From Agapanthus africanus (taxonomy: Eukaryota; Streptophyta; Magnoliopsida; Asparagales; Amaryllidaceae), in the NCBI GenBank assembly GCA_030015575.1, contig CM057344.1, forward strand, positions 597,626,410 through 597,690,409: DNA of 64,000 nt, given 5' to 3'. The translations under genes and the position numbers were made by a program. Positions within the stretch are counted from its first letter, which is position 1. Every line of letters begins with the position of its first letter. This document shows positions 25,600 through 38,593 of this stretch, piece after piece. A model generated the notes under the pieces. That model searched no databases. It was given only the letters and a program-made list of their open reading frames with translations, and was not told where the DNA came from.

Positions 25600-27389
25600 T
25601 CGCGACTGTCCATCTTCCTAAAGCCCTCACGAAGAGGCATCCCAGCAGCTACCCTGCTCGGCTATCCTTGGCCAGTAGCTCACCTACCACACAACGCCAG
25701 GAATCTAAGCCCTCACAAAGAGGCGACCGAGAAGCTTCACTGCTTGGTTCATCCTTGGCAGGCCTCCCATGGCCCCTCCAGCGTCAAGGATCGAAGCCCT
25801 CACGAAGAGGCAGCCCAGCAGCTACCCTTCTCGGCTATCCCTTGCTGGTAGCTTCCCTACCCTACAGCACCAGGGATCGAAGCCCTCATCAAGAGGCAGC
25901 CCTGCAGCTACCCTGCTCGGCTATCCCTGGCTGGTAGCTTCCCTACCCCACAACGCCAAGGATCGAAGCCCTCATGAAGAGGCGGCCCAGCAGCTACCGT
26001 GCTCGGCTATCCCTGGCTGGTAGCTTCCCTACCCTACAATGCCAGGGATTGAAGCCCTCATCAAGAGGTAGCCCTGCAGCTACCCTGCTCGGTTATCCCT
26101 GGCTGGTAACTTCCCTACTCCACAACGCCAGGGATCAAAGCTTTCGCTAAGAGGCACCGGGCAGCAACCCTGCTCGGCCATCCTTAAGGACAAAAAGCTC
26201 TCGCCAAGAGGCACCGGGCAGCAACCCTGCTCGGCCATCCTTAGTAGGCCACTTACGGCCCCTCCCGCGTTAAGGATGAAAAGTCCTCGAAAGAGGCAAC
26301 CGGGCCCGCCCTTGCTCAGTTATCCCTGGCTGGTAGCTGCCTACCCCAACAAACCAGGGATCAAAGCCCTCTCCAAGCGGCAACCGGGCCTGCTGTTGCT
26401 TGGTTATCCCTGGCTGGTAGCTCCCTACCAAACCAGGGATCAAAGCCCTCGCCAAGAGGCACCGGGCGGTAACCCTGCTCGGCCCGTCCTTAAGAATCAA
26501 AGCCCTCGTCAAGTGACACCGAGCAGCTACCCTGCTCGGCCCCATCCTTAGTAGGCCACTCACGGCCTCTCCCGCGCTAAGGATCAAAGCCCTCGCCAAG
26601 AGGCACCGAGCAGCTACCCTACTCGGCCCCATCTTAGTAGGCCACTCATGGCCCCTCCCGCGCTAAGGATCAAAGCCCTCAAAAGAGGCAACCGGGCCCA
26701 CCTTTGCTCGTTTATCCCTGGCCAGTAGCTCCCTACCCCAATAAGTAGTCCAAGACAAGTGCGCACCGATCTAGCCAGCATCGAGGTTTCTGACCCGATA
26801 GAAGTCAAGCTTTTTTGTCTCAAAAAGAATGGTCTCGATCTTCAAACCACGGATCAAAGCCCTCACCAAGAGGCACCGAGCAGCTATGCTGCTCGGCCCC
26901 ATCCTTAGTAGGCCACTCACGGACCTTCCCGCGCTAAGGATCAAAGCCCTCGCCAAGAGGCACCGAGCAGCTACCCTGCTCGGCCCCATCCTTAGTAGGC
27001 CACTCACGGTCGTTCCCGCGTTAAGGATCAAAGCCCTCGCCAAGAGGCACCGAGCAACTACCTTGCTCGGACCCATCCTTAGTAAGCCACTCATGGCCCC
27101 TCCCGCACTAAGGATCAAAGCCCTCGCCAAGAAGCACCGAGCAGCTACCCTGGTCGGCCCCATCCTTAATAGGCAACTCACGGCCCCTCCCACGCTAAGG
27201 ATCAAAGCCCTCGCCAAGAGGCACCGAGCAGCTACCCTGCTCAGCCTCATCCTTAGTAAGCCACTCACGGCCCCTCCCGCGCTAAGGATCAAAGCCCTCG
27301 AAAGAGGCAACCGGGCCCACCCTTGCTCGGTTATCCTTGGCCGGTAGCTCCCTACCCCAACAAACCAAGGATCAAAGCCCTCGCCAAGA
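25600..27389 (+). repeat. Tandem array, about 87-bp unit (left part)
   Basis: Units built on AAGGATCAAAGCCCTCGCC, then AAGAGGCACCGAGCAGCTACC, then CTGCTCGGCCCCATCC. Between 26936 and 27284 the starts fall at 26936, 27023, 27110, 27197 and 27284, an exact 87-bp period. Farther left the units are more diverged and of variable length, with TGGCTGGTAGCTTCCC replacing TTAGTAGGCCACTCAC. Each unit contains the near palindrome CCGAGCAGCTACCCTGCTCGG. ORFs across the array on both strands arise from the repeat and are not genes. Confidence 0.9.
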
Positions 27390-27394
27390 GACAC

Positions 27395-28814
27395 TGATTA
27401 GTCCAAAAATTTGTATTTACCGTAATCAGAAACGGCGTCGCTTTGCAGCTAGCCGGTGAATACGGGTCGATCCGCAGAGATGTGTAACTTTCTGTTTTTG
27501 TGTTATCACGAGTTGATTCCGATAGTGGTTTGGTTTTTGTCGATTGATTTAAAACTAATTAACACGATATTAAAGAACTTGTTAGGGTTAGGTCTAAGGT
27601 AGGGTTGATAAGATCAATATTATCACCTCTTTCAATGCCGTTTAATTAAAGCTTTTTAGAAATCATAACAATTACTAGCAAAGGGGATTAGGATGATTTG
27701 GGAAGAAACGAAGTTTCTTCCTCTAGATCCTTGTCCGTCCTTTCCTATTAATTGGTACAATCTTCATGGACGGCATGTATGCCCGGCCCTTTATACTACG
27801 GTTCACCGTTACCTCGTAGGTAGGGTGCCGTAGGGAGCGGGTTATGCATGCGTGCATGAAGTTCTAGTTATGAGGAAAAGTATCAGCATTGAAGGAGGTG
27901 AGAGATATTCATCTCTCACTCCCTCCCTTGTTCCTAACCCTAACAAGCGAGGATTTTACTCGCTCATTAGGGAATTTTCTAAAAACGACATTTTTGTTGT
28001 TATGTTTTAAAGTGTTTTTTTCAAATCTTGAATTATTACTTACTGCAGATTAAAATGAGCTAGACTAGTTAACTAAGGCAAGTAACAAAGTTACTCTACT
28101 GCAAGAATGATATGAAATAACTAGGGCAAGAATTAGATTAGAACTAAGGCAGGAATTTAAAAGACAAACTTACAAAAGTGATGCTCTAGATCTCCCAACA
28201 AATCTGATTTTTTATTGATTGAAAAGAGGCATACATTTTACAGATTTTGAGTGCAATTTATAAGCAAACAGTGAAGCTAGGGTTACAGACTCTCGCAGAG
28301 GTGCAATTACAGATTTGCCCCCTAAAAATCCCAACACCCGCACCGTCGCACCGACACAAGAAGTCGGTGCCGACAAGGGCACCATACGGCCGCGGAACCG
28401 CGGCAATGATAGGCCTTGGGCCGCGGTTCCGCGGCCCTTTGGTGAGATCGGCTCACCAACTTCTCTGGTCTTCATGCTGGGTACTTGGGCTTGTTTGTTC
28501 TTCACTATTTTTCTCTGTTTGGCTTCTTGGTCTTTTCCAGATCTTCAGTGAAAACTTGTGAGGAGCTTTTGACCGTTCACTTTGACATTTCGGACCGCAC
28601 TGCTTTATACAATTGTAACCTGTTCTTCGTAACTCGGATCCATCTTCTTGTTGGTCAAAAGTCTCTCTTTTGTATCATCTTCTGTCTTTTCTCACTGTCT
28701 TCGCTCCAAGAGCCTGTATCCTGTATCATGCAACAAACGTGCGTCAAAAGTACCTGTTTACTTATAAAATGAATAAAAGTGGGGCGTATGAATTGCAATA
28801 TTATGATATGAACA
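27395..28814 (-). repeat. Athila 3' LTR (element orientation), 1420 bp
   Basis: On the plus strand it runs from TGATTAGTCC to GATATGAACA. It contains two strong stem-loops in tandem. The first has 8-bp arms near 28347-28370 (GCACCGAC...GTCGGTGC). The second has 17-bp perfect arms at 28388-28404 and 28420-28436 (GGCCGCGGAACCGCGGC) with a 15-base loop. Confidence 0.95.
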
Positions 28815-28832
28815 AATACCCCCAAACTTATC
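28815..28832 (-). other. Athila polypurine tract
   Basis: Plus strand AATACCCCCAAACTTATC, which reads as GATAAGTTTGGGGGTATT on the element strand immediately before the 3' LTR. Confidence 0.85.
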
Positions 28833-30322
28833 TTTTGCTCGTCCTCGAGCAAACTTATTATTTTATTCTAACCCAGCCGCACTTTCGCAGGGAAACGCGA
28901 TTGCACTGAGTACATGCAACAAGTCGTTAAACCTCTAGGTGTCCCTAGTAGGAGGAGTGTTGTCTCCTGAGGGTTTTCAGCGGATTACACCCACAAAATC
29001 CTATCAATTTGGTTTTTCGACTTTTGCTCTCCAATTAGGTTTTCTAACAAGGAATTCTATTATCGTCGCCCCGCAAATTATCCACCCATATTCTTCACAC
29101 TTCCTTATTGTGTAACTTAAGATTGTACATGTTCTATAAAATTACTTAGAATTCAGCATTTCTTAAGTTTTTCTTCTAGAGTTTAATCTCCACTTAGGAA
29201 TTTCTATCAACTCTATTAAAGATACAAGTTTTATTCTTCATTCCTTTCTCTTATCTAAACTCTAATCACATATCCCCACGTGTGTGTAATTGTCACCCCT
29301 ACACTTGGAAATTCAAATCAAGCAATCGTACTCTCGTCCATTGTCCAAAGCACTTATTAATTTGTGAATTTTTCTTAACTTTTGCTTACATATCTTTCAT
29401 GCGACCGTTAATACTTCTTGAGGTACCAACAGCCGATTACAAGATGCGTTAGCACTTTAAAGCGTATTTCCTAGTTTTGCAACACCCAAGGCTTTTAGCA
29501 GTGACTCCCAAACCAGTTGGTCTAAGGCACTAGGTGATGAAGCACTCTCGCTAAATAATTTTCTAGCCCTAAGTAATCACAAAAACCAGTGTCCATTTTT
29601 TTTATTCACTTTTTTTTCTTTTTATTTTCATTGTGCTAAGGACTTTAGACAAGAGTAATTCAAGGTCTCTTCTACTAATCCAAGTTTTAAGGTGCGTGAT
29701 TGTGCATTTTGTAGGGTATACATTTTCAGAATCTAAACTTAAGCTAGGAACTATTTTTCGAACTTATACTCTAATAAGAATATTAATACTCTTCCCTCAT
29801 TTTGGCTTAGCCCAAGAAGTGAACCCAAAATTTGCCTATTCCTAAATAACCTACAAAGACATATATTCTCTACCGTTAAACTCTAAGGAATGTTATTTTT
29901 AGGGTTTTTAATTTGCTAAGTCTAAGATCTAGTTTTTCCTAGCCAGTTAACCTTTTTATCAAACTCAAGTCAATTAACCAAAATTGAATACAATAATTTT
30001 TATAATTTTTGAATTTTTTTTTCAATTTTTATGGGTTTTTCAGTTTCCTAATTTTTTTTTATTTTTCAAATTTTCAAATTTTTATGATTTTTTATATAAA
30101 GATGCAATGCAGAAATTAAATATGCAAAAGGAAGAGAAAAATATATACAATATGCAATGCAAAAGATAACTATATACATTACCCTCTCCCCCAAACTTGA
30201 GCAAAGCAGTGCCCTCACTGCCCGGCCCTACGTCGCGCTCGTGAGCGTGAACGTGATCGTTCCCCTCTATCCAAAAGTGTTTGGATTCCCCTCTCAATTT
30301 CCGTCAACCGACGGTCGTGATC
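28833..30322 (-). other. Athila 3' non-coding region
   Basis: About 1.5 kb of AT-rich sequence between the last ORF and the purine tract, with homopolymer T/A runs near 29590-29640 and 30000-30090. A long non-coding stretch here is usual for Athila. No gene was seen. Confidence 0.7.
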
Positions 30323-31182
30323 TCATGCAGTTGCCCGAAACTCATCCCTCAAAGAGTCGATACTTCTCACTGTTCTCCGCATCAATCGCGCATGCTCCTG
30401 GGGAGTTAGTTCTTCCCCGCTCGAAGTCGAGCTCGAGCTAGGGGTGTGTGCAGGTACATTTTCTGCCGGTTCCGTTCGTGTCCAAATATCAGTGAGTATA
30501 GAGTAGGACGACGTGACGCCCTCTACAAGTGGTCGAACCGGGACACCGTCTATCATGTATGAGTCAAATTCCTCGACGGGGAGGAAATAACGGCAGAGTT
30601 GGGTAACAAGCATGGAACATGGGTATACGGTACCTCGTTTCCCCGTACCTATAGATTGGAGCAAAACAGTGCATATGTCGAACCTTGGATTTTTCATCAT
30701 CAGTGTGTGTACGACATGTAATGAAGGGGTGAAAAAAGTCGTGTTGTGGGAACTACCAAAGATATTGTTTTGTGCCCACCGGCACACAGTTAAAACCTTC
30801 GCGAAAAGGGTCCGTGCTTGGATACCCTTACGGGCTCTCGTGCACAGTCATTCCCCATCAGGGACATATAGTCTTCAAAGTGCAATGGGTGGTCATGTGC
30901 GGGTACGCGTGGTATGAGTGTAATCTCGTGGATCATGTCCCTATCGATGTGAATTTCACGATTTCCCCAATTTATTTTAATGTAACCTAAGTTGTCAAGA
31001 CTATTATCCTCCATCGATTCATAAAATAGGGCAACTAGGTTAGGTAGGGCAAACGCAAATGAGTGATTATAAAGCAGGAAATTCCAGCCCCTTTGTTCGA
31101 TTTCATGTTCGAAATATCTACCGTATACTTCGTGTGTGAAAACCGGGGAAAAATCCCTTTCAAACTGCATTTTATGTGCCAT
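30323..31182 (-). pseudogene. Athila third ORF (env position), broken
   Basis: The minus-strand frame starts MAHKMQFERDFSPVFTHEVY and continues WNFLLYNHSFAFALPNLV, then MIHEITLIPRVPAHD, and farther on HNTTFFTPSLHVVHTLMMK and PCSMLVTQLCRYFLP. The C-terminal part is Ser/Glu-rich, followed by a helical RRTVRSIDSLRDEF. Position and likeness fit the extra ORF downstream of pol in Athila elements, historically called env-like. Many relatives are annotated as putative plant transposon protein. No signal peptide or clear membrane segment was seen, so envelope function is not supported. The frame is interrupted about once. Confidence 0.65.
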
Positions 31183-31561
31183 TACGATTTTTACAGTAAA
31201 AAGATATGCAGGAACAGAGAGGAAACACTCAGATTTACCTCCCCTGAAAATTTCAGGGGGCGACGACTCCAGACGGCGGCGGTTGCACGGCGGGAGGCGG
31301 CAGATGCGGCGGTTGCACGGCGGTTTGGCGGCGGCACGGCGAGATTTTTCTGCAGCGGGTTGGTGGCGGCGGCTAGGGTTTTTTAGAGAGGAAAAATTTA
31401 GGTTTAAGAAAACAGGGGCTCGGGTTCCTTTAAATAGAGGGGGAAAGAAGGATATTTGTATAGAACACCCTCTAAAACGAGGGTTTTATTTGTAAAATCA
31501 GCTCTTAATCTGCAAATTTGCAATTAGGTCCAAAAATTATTATTTTTTTTATTATAAATTT

Positions 31562-31592
<31 letters not shown>

Positions 31593-31696
31593 TTTATGGT
31601 ATTTTGGAAATATATATACAAATAATATACACACCCCCAAACTTATTTGAAATAATGTGTTGGGAAAAGAAATTTGGGGGTGAAAGCGGAGGAATA

Positions 31697-34072
31697 TCAC
31701 TCAGTGTAGATCGGCTCCTGCAAGAGCAGGAGCTCCTCCGAAGGGTCCGCTGTGAAGAACGGTTTCAGTCGATGCCCATTCATTTTGAATAAGGTACCGT
31801 CTTCAGGATTTTCAAGATCAACCGCACCGTGCGGATAAACGGTGCGGACTACAAAAGGTCCTCTCCATCTGGACCGGAGCTTGCCGGGATGAAAATGTAA
31901 CCAAGTGTCATAAAGTAGAACCTGTTGACCAGGTTCAAAAGTTTTTCGCAAAAGGTGTTTATCGTGGAACACCTTAGCTCGGTTTTTAGCGATTATGGCA
32001 TTATCATATGCCTCATCCCTCAGCTCCTCCAATTCATTCAATTGCAGCTTTCGATTGCTGCCCGCATCTCCTAAAGATAGATTCAGCTCTTTGATAGCCC
32101 AGAAAGCTTTATGCTCAATCTCCACTGGGAGGTGGCAAGCCTTCCCGTACACAAGCCGGTATGGAGACATACCAAGATCGGTCTTATATGCAGTACGGAA
32201 AGCCCATAGTGTATCTATCAGTTTAAGTGACCAATCTTTACGGTTTTTGGAAACCGTTTTCTCCAAGATTTGCTTTATTTGCCGATTTGAAACCTCGGCT
32301 TGCCCACATGTTTGAGGGTGATATGGCGTTGACAACTTGTGGGTGATAGAGTATTTGCGCATTAAGGACTCGAAAGTCCTATTGCAGAAGTGAGAACCAT
32401 TATCACTTATTATCGCCCGAGGGTGCCCAAATCGAGAAAATATGTGTTCTTTAAGAAACCGAACGACAACTTTATTATCGTTCGTTCGGCTGGGCACAGC
32501 CTCGACCCACTTTGAAACATAGTCAACCGCCAAAAGAATATACACATTTCCAAAAAAGTTAGGAAATGGTCCCATGAAATCTATACCCCAAACATCAAAA
32601 ATGCCCACAACCAAAATAGGTTGGAGCGGCATTTCGTTTCTCCGCGATATCCGGCCCAAGTGTTGGCACCGGGAGCAAGTTTTGCAGTATTCAAATGCAT
32701 CCTTGAAGAGTCGTGGCCAATAGAAACCACACTGCAAAACTTTTTCGGCTGCCTTCTTTGGGCCAAAGTGCCCGCCACATGCTTGATCGTGGCAAAAAGA
32801 CAGCACGCTCTTGACCTCACTTTCAGGTACACACCGACGAATGATTTGGTCGGAACAGTATTTAAAAAGATAGGGTTCATCCCAGTAAAAATGCTTTACT
32901 TGGGATAAAAATCGAAGTTTATCCTGTTTCGACCAATCATTAGGTATCAGGCCGGTGGCTAAGTAATTCACAATATCGGCGAACCATGGTTCGCAAGAAA
33001 CGGTCAAGAGTTGCTCGTCGGGAAAAACATCAGTGATTGGAAGATCGAGCGTGGGTGAAGAAGGAAGTCGTGATAGGTGATCAGCTACTACGTTTTCACA
33101 TCCTTTTTTGTCCTTAATGACAAGGTCAAACTCTTGTAATAAAAGGATCCAACGTATTAGCCTTGACTTAGCATCTTTCTTCGCAAAAAGGTGGCGAAGA
33201 GCTGAATGATCAGTATATACAACGACTGGAGAGCCAATTAAATAAGGCCGAAATTTTTCGAGTGCAAACACAACGGCTAAAAACTCTTTCTCTGTTGTTG
33301 TGTAGTTGAGTTGGGCCTCATTTAGTGTTCGGCTCGCATAATAAATCACGTGCGGCATCTTATTAATGTGTTGTCCAAGAACAGCGCCAATAGCAAAGTC
33401 TGATGCGCCGCACATGATTTCAAAAGGGTGCGTCCAGTCGGGAGATGAGAGGATGGGCGCAGTGATGAGGGAATGCTTCAAAGACTCGAATGCTTCAATG
33501 CAAGTGGAGTCGAAAGCAAAAGTTGTGTCCTTGGCCAGTAAGAGAGTCAAGGGTCTAGCAATCTTGCTAAAGTCCTTGATGAACCGTCTGTAGAAACCGG
33601 CGTGGCCAAGGAAGGCTCTGATATCTTTGACGCATTTTGGGGGAGGGAGGTTAGAAATCACTTCGATTTTAGCTCTGTCAACCTCGATGCCGTTTTGCGA
33701 GATGACATGTTCTAAGACAATGCCCTCTCGCACCATGAAATGGCACTTCTCCCAATTCAATGTTAGGTTCTTATCCCTGCAGCGGGTAAGAACAGCGTCA
33801 AGATGGCGTAAACACTCGTCGAAGGAGTCGCCAAAGATGGAGAAATCATCCATAAAGATCTCCAAGAACTTTTCAACCATGTCTGAAAAGATCCCCATCA
33901 TACACCGCTGAAATGTCGCGGGTGCATTGCATAACCCAAAGGGCATGCGACGATAAGCAAACGTGCCAAAGGGACAAGTGAATGTTGTCTTGTCTTGATC
34001 CTCTTTGGCGATGGGGACTTGGTTGTAACCAGAATAGCCATCGAGAAAGCAATAGAACTCGTGCCCTGCCAA
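31697..34072 (-). pseudogene. Athila pol: reverse transcriptase core, RNase H, integrase
   Basis: A long frame of about 790 residues. The reverse transcriptase core has [11 protein letters not shown] near residue 10, [19 protein letters not shown] near 36-54 and the active-site box FMDD near 73-76. Next comes the typical thumb sequence ending [10 protein letters not shown]. RNase H has [18 protein letters not shown] and [12 protein letters not shown]. Integrase has a zinc-binding H-H-C-C region (CKTCSRCQH) and catalytic-type motifs [18 protein letters not shown] and [10 protein letters not shown], followed by a C-terminal WRGPFVV segment. Together these copy the RNA into DNA and insert it. 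The element as a whole is broken a few times. Confidence 0.93.
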
Positions 34073-36013
34073 TCACTCGAGCATTTGGTCAATGAAAGGT
34101 AAAGGAAAGTGGTCCTTCCTTATTGTGGCATTGAGTTTCCTATAGTCTATGCAGACTCGCCACCCAGTTTGGGTGCGAGTGGGAATTAACTCATTTGCCT
34201 CATTGGTAATGACCGTAATGCCCGATTTTTTTGGCACGACGTGGATTGGGCTAACCCATTGGCTATCCGAGATAGGGTAAATGATACCACTATCCAGACA
34301 CTTGACAATCTCCTTCTTAACAGCCTCTTTCATGATGGGGTTGAGGCGTCTTTGTGGATCCCGGGCCGGCTTGGCATCATCCATTAAGTGTATATGATGT
34401 TCGACTATGAGCGGACTAATCCCCTTAATGTCCGCCATAGACCAGCCGAAAGCTTGCCGATTATTATGTAAGACCATCAAAAGAGCCTTCTCTTGCTCAA
34501 GAGCTAGAGAGGCTGATATAATGACAGGTAAGGTCTCATTATCACCTAGATAAGCATATTTTAGGTGTGTCGGCAAAAGCTTTAATTCAAGTTTAGGAGG
34601 TGAAACAATAGATGGTAACAATGGGGTAGTTGTTTCAAACTCGAAGGATTCCATCAAAGGTTCGAACCGAGTGTACGCAACAGTGTCGGATGGTTCAACT
34701 AACTCATCCGAAAAAGCAAAAGACTCCAATTCAGGTGATGAGTCTTCAAAGTCATCAACGAAGGTAAAGCACTCAAAATCGTTATCCGCTGTGAAAGCTG
34801 CGTCGGATTCTAGGAGGAACGCACTAGTGGCGTTAACATTGCTGTGATCGAACAAAAAATTCTCGAATTCACAGTCCTCCTCCGCGATCTCATTGATCGA
34901 GCAAACATCGAGTACGCTAGCATTAGGCTCAGCAGGCTGACTTCCCAACTTGAAAATATTGAGCTCAATTGTCATATTGCCGAAAGATAGGTTCATTGAA
35001 CCATTACGACAATTGATTACTGCGTTGGAAGTGGCCAGAAATGGTCGACCAAGTATTATCGGAATTTGGTTCCGGGGGTAAGCGACAGGTTGTGTATCCA
35101 TCACAATAAAGTCAACGGGGAAAATGAAATCCCCTACTCTAATTAGCACATCCTCCAGCTCTCCCGTAGGATGGGTTATTGACCGGTCGGCCATTTGGAG
35201 AGTACAGTGAGTGGGCTTAAGCTCTCCAACGCCCAATTGCTCGTACACAGAATAGGGTAGCAAATTGACACTTGCACCAAGATCTAATAGTGCTCTATTG
35301 ATGTTCTTGTCCCCAATTGTTATCGAAATGGTAGGACACCCGGGGTCCTTTTGCTTTGGGGGTAGGGAATTTACAAGAGCATCACTAATAGCACTAGCCA
35401 CAAAAACTTTCTTTGGCACTTGCGACTTCCTCTTTTTGGTGCATAAGTCCTTTAAAATTTTTGCATATGAAGGAACTTGTTGGATTGCATCCAAAAGAGG
35501 GATATTTATGCTAACCTGTTTGAACAACTCAACAATCTTCTCCATCTGTGGAGTTGGTTTATTGGATCTCAACCGATTAGGAAAAGGAACATTTTGAAAG
35601 GTGGTTGAGTCCAACTTTTGCGGATCAGATTGTCGAGTTGGAACGGCACCCCGTGTAGATGTGTTCGTGTTGTGAGAAACGGGTCCGTTCGAGCTAGAAG
35701 AGGTAGAGCCATGTGAAGGGTGGAGAATAGGCTCTGAAGAAGAAGAAGAAGGTGAAGAAGATGAAGAAGGGCCACCGGCAGGGGTGTCATTGTTCATGCC
35801 CACATTGTTTTGCAACACTTTTCCCGATCTCAACGTGGTCACAGCATTTACGTTATGATTTTGCTGTTGATATGCAGCATGTGCGTGACCGGGGTTGGGC
35901 AGTGGTTGAGACGGGAGTTTTCTTTTTTCGCGCTCGCTCAAAGCTGCATTGAGTTGTGCAATTTGTGCCTCAATAGATTTGATGCTTTGATCGTGTGAGG
36001 CACTATTTTGCAC
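34073..36013 (-). pseudogene. Athila protease and reverse transcriptase N-terminal part
   Basis: A frame of about 646 residues. The N-terminal quarter is Ser/Asn/Gln-rich linker. The aspartic protease domain has RALLDLGASVNLLPYSVYEQL (positions about 228-248) with the DLGAS active-site form used by Athila, and PIILGRPFLATS about 100 residues later. An acidic linker follows, then the start of reverse transcriptase with PLIVEHHIHL, IIYPISDSQWVSPIHVVPKK and WRVCIDYRKLN. The frame is directly followed by the rest of pol. Confidence 0.9.
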
Positions 36014-36133
36014 TAAAGATTGAATAGAAGTCTCAAGTCTTGCTGTAGACTGTGTAGATTGCTTAAGGAACGCATCTAGACTTCTTTCGAGCGAGCTAAC
36101 CTTATCATTATTAGGTTGAACATAATTATTTGG

Positions 36134-37482
36134 CTAGTAAGCATTGTTAGGCACAAAATTGTTCACCTGATTAGGGTAAGGTTGTTGAAATTGTTTCGGT
36201 TGAAATTGAGTCTGTGAAGGTGCTTGTTGTTGTTGTGGAGGAGGAGGTCTTTGAAAATTGTTATTTCCTTGGAATTGTTGATTTTGGTTCCAAGCGAAAT
36301 TTGGGTGACTCCTCCACCCCGGATTGTATGTCGAAGAGTACGGATCGTTTCTTTGTCGTTGCTGAAATGCAGCATTGACTTGATCCTGTCCTTGGGTGGA
36401 TGCATTATAAGGACACTCTTCGGTTAGGTGCGATGGATCCGCACAACAAGCACAGACAGTTCGTGGAGGCACAACAGGGGCAGGAGAAGGCAATGAGATT
36501 TTGGTCTCGATCGCTTCTAGCTTTTTCGTAAGAGGGGCATCTCGGCCTTCATAGCAATCGACATCTCTACTTGATGTATGCCTGTCCTAGATTGACCACT
36601 CGAAGATGATGTGGTCTTGGTACTCTCCCACTGTATTGTTTGCTCACTAAGATCCTCAAGAAACTGCCACGCTTCATCACTAGACTTAGAGAGAAAATGA
36701 CCTTGACAGATGGTTTCTAGCAACTGCTTCGTTGCTGAGTTCAATCCCTCGTATAATGTTTGGCAAAGTTGCCAACTTTCGATCCCATGATGAGGGCATT
36801 GAACTAGTAGGTCCTTAAATCTCTCGAAGCACTTCCAAAATGGTTCGGAAGGAAGTTGTGAGAATTGAATTATTTCATTGCGGATTCTGGCAGTTTTGTG
36901 ATGAGGATAGAACTTTTTCAGAAAAGCTTTCACAAACTCGTCCCAATTTCTTATAGAATGTGATGCGGTGCTGTATAGCCACTTCTCGGCTAGGTCACAT
37001 AAGGTGAAAGGAATGACCCTCAGCCTTATAGCGTCATCACTTAATTGGGTTGTTTTCATCATAGCGCACACATTTTGGAATTTATTGATAAAGATATATG
37101 CATCTTCATATTCCAAACCCTGAAATTTTGGCAGCATATTGATGAAATGTGGTTTTATTTCAAAATTGTCCCCATTTGCCGGTGGGGGTGAAAGACAAGT
37201 AGGTAAAGAAGTGCGGATGGGGTAAAAGAGATCCTGGAGCGCAACTCGTGCGGGGGCTTCAACAGGCGGCTGGTTCGGGTTATTCGCACCTAACGGAGGT
37301 GGAATCCTTCCCGTCGGTAAGGTATTGTAGGGGTTGAATCCCGACATGCCTTCGGCGAAAGAATTTGAAGTTGAGGGTAAGAAAGTGGACGGAGTGTCGA
37401 CTTTACTGTCGAAAGGTTCGTCGATCGGTACCAACGAAACACGGACTAATCGGGCGTCAGTATCCCTAGTCCAAAGTGACAT
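36134..37482 (-). pseudogene. Athila gag
   Basis: The gag core contains FEIKPHFINMLPKFQGLEYED, AEKWLYSTASHSI, WDEFVKAFLKKFYPHHKT and FWKCFERFKDLLVQCPHHGI, the standard Athila Retrotrans_gag signature. It is followed by a single zinc knuckle CACCADPSHLTEEC and a Gln/Asn/Pro-rich tail. Gag packages the RNA into particles. The frame is broken about once. The upstream 1.1-kb leader fits the family. Confidence 0.9.
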
Positions 37483-38574
37483 ACACTAAATGGTAGTGCA
37501 GTCAGAAAAAAGGAAAAGACAGAATGTGGAGGTAAGATAACGTTAGTGAGGGAAAGTGGTGGAAGTGAGTTGCAAGTTTTCTTAGCGACAAGTTGCAAGT
37601 TTTGAAAAGATTTTTTCTTTTTTTTATGTGAGAGTTTTGCAAAAAGGTTTTTGGAAAGGGACTCGTGACACAAATCAACCACACATGCACAATCAGGCCT
37701 AGATCTAGGGTCACCTAGGTCTGCTAGACAGCTCCTAACTAGGGCTAGAAATAGGACCTCAAACCGCCTCTTCACGGACAAGTACGGCCAGGTAAGTGGG
37801 AAGGAACCACCACTACAGTGGGCCTAATTAATAACCACTAGCCTAGACACCGCAATGTCAGTTAGGATAAACGGCCGATGCCTATACTAGTCCTTTTCCT
37901 ATTGAGCTCGATGTCCTTAGGTCTGAGTCTAGTCTTTTTTTAATTAATTGTGGTCAATGCGCATGCTTTAGGTGTTTTCTGGGGTCCTGGGAAGGGTGAT
38001 GAAATCCCCACCCAATCTGAGTTTGGTCAATTAGCCCCTTAAAGTCCGATTAAATTATGCAAAACAGTAAAATTCACTTGCAATCAATTTTTAGCGCGGC
38101 GCAAAGAAACCTGCAGAAAATCTGTTATTTAGAAGGGGGAGAAAGAATTTTTAGCGCAAAGAATTCCTGCAGAAAATTTTTACAGTGGATATATGGAGGT
38201 TGCAGAGGGGAGAAGGAGAGATTTAACCATGCAAATTTGAGGTGCTGACGTGGCTAAATAGCCGCGGTTCCGCGGTCTGGGGCGCTCCTGAGCTGCGGTT
38301 CCGCGGTCGTCTAGAGGGATCACTCTCTGGAAAAAATTGTACTGCTCCTTTGTGCCAATCCTCCTCTATTGTGATGTTCACTTTCCTGATTTGACCTCTG
38401 TAAAATTCCAGATCCGAGAGTCTTTGTTGTTCCTGCAAGATTCAAACCATAAAACCCTTCAAACAGATAAAAAATCGATAAAATGTTTTTGTATTTTTTA
38501 TATTTTCTGATTTTTATGATTTTTCAAAAATTTATATCAACCCGAAATCATACAAAAGAAAAAAATTACGCCAT
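37483..38574 (-). other. Athila 5' leader
   Basis: Non-coding leader between the primer site and gag. Two GC-rich elements, GCCGCGGTTCCGCGGTC near 38260 and GCTGCGGTTCCGCGGTC near 38296, repeat the arm sequence of the LTR stem-loop. No protein was recognised. Confidence 0.7.
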
Positions 38575-38591
38575 CCCCGGCAACGGCGCCA
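38575..38591 (-). other. Athila primer binding site
   Basis: On the element strand it reads TGGCGCCGTTGCCGGGG, two bases after the 5' LTR end. This is the primer site typical of Athila elements, complementary to a tRNA 3' end (tRNA-Asp in the literature). Confidence 0.9.
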
Positions 38592-38593
38592 TT

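Noticed and set aside
25600-27389. A possible CRISPR-like array
   Set aside because: The units are contiguous tandem repeats with no unique spacers, in a plant retrotransposon.
26771-27394. Long frames on both strands of the 87-bp array
   Set aside because: 87 is a multiple of three, so any stop-free unit gives a long repetitive frame. It is a by-product of the tandem repeat.
28212-28561. Small frames repeated at 39410-39759
   Set aside because: They lie inside the Athila LTRs, on both strands, across the GC stem-loop. No evidence of coding.
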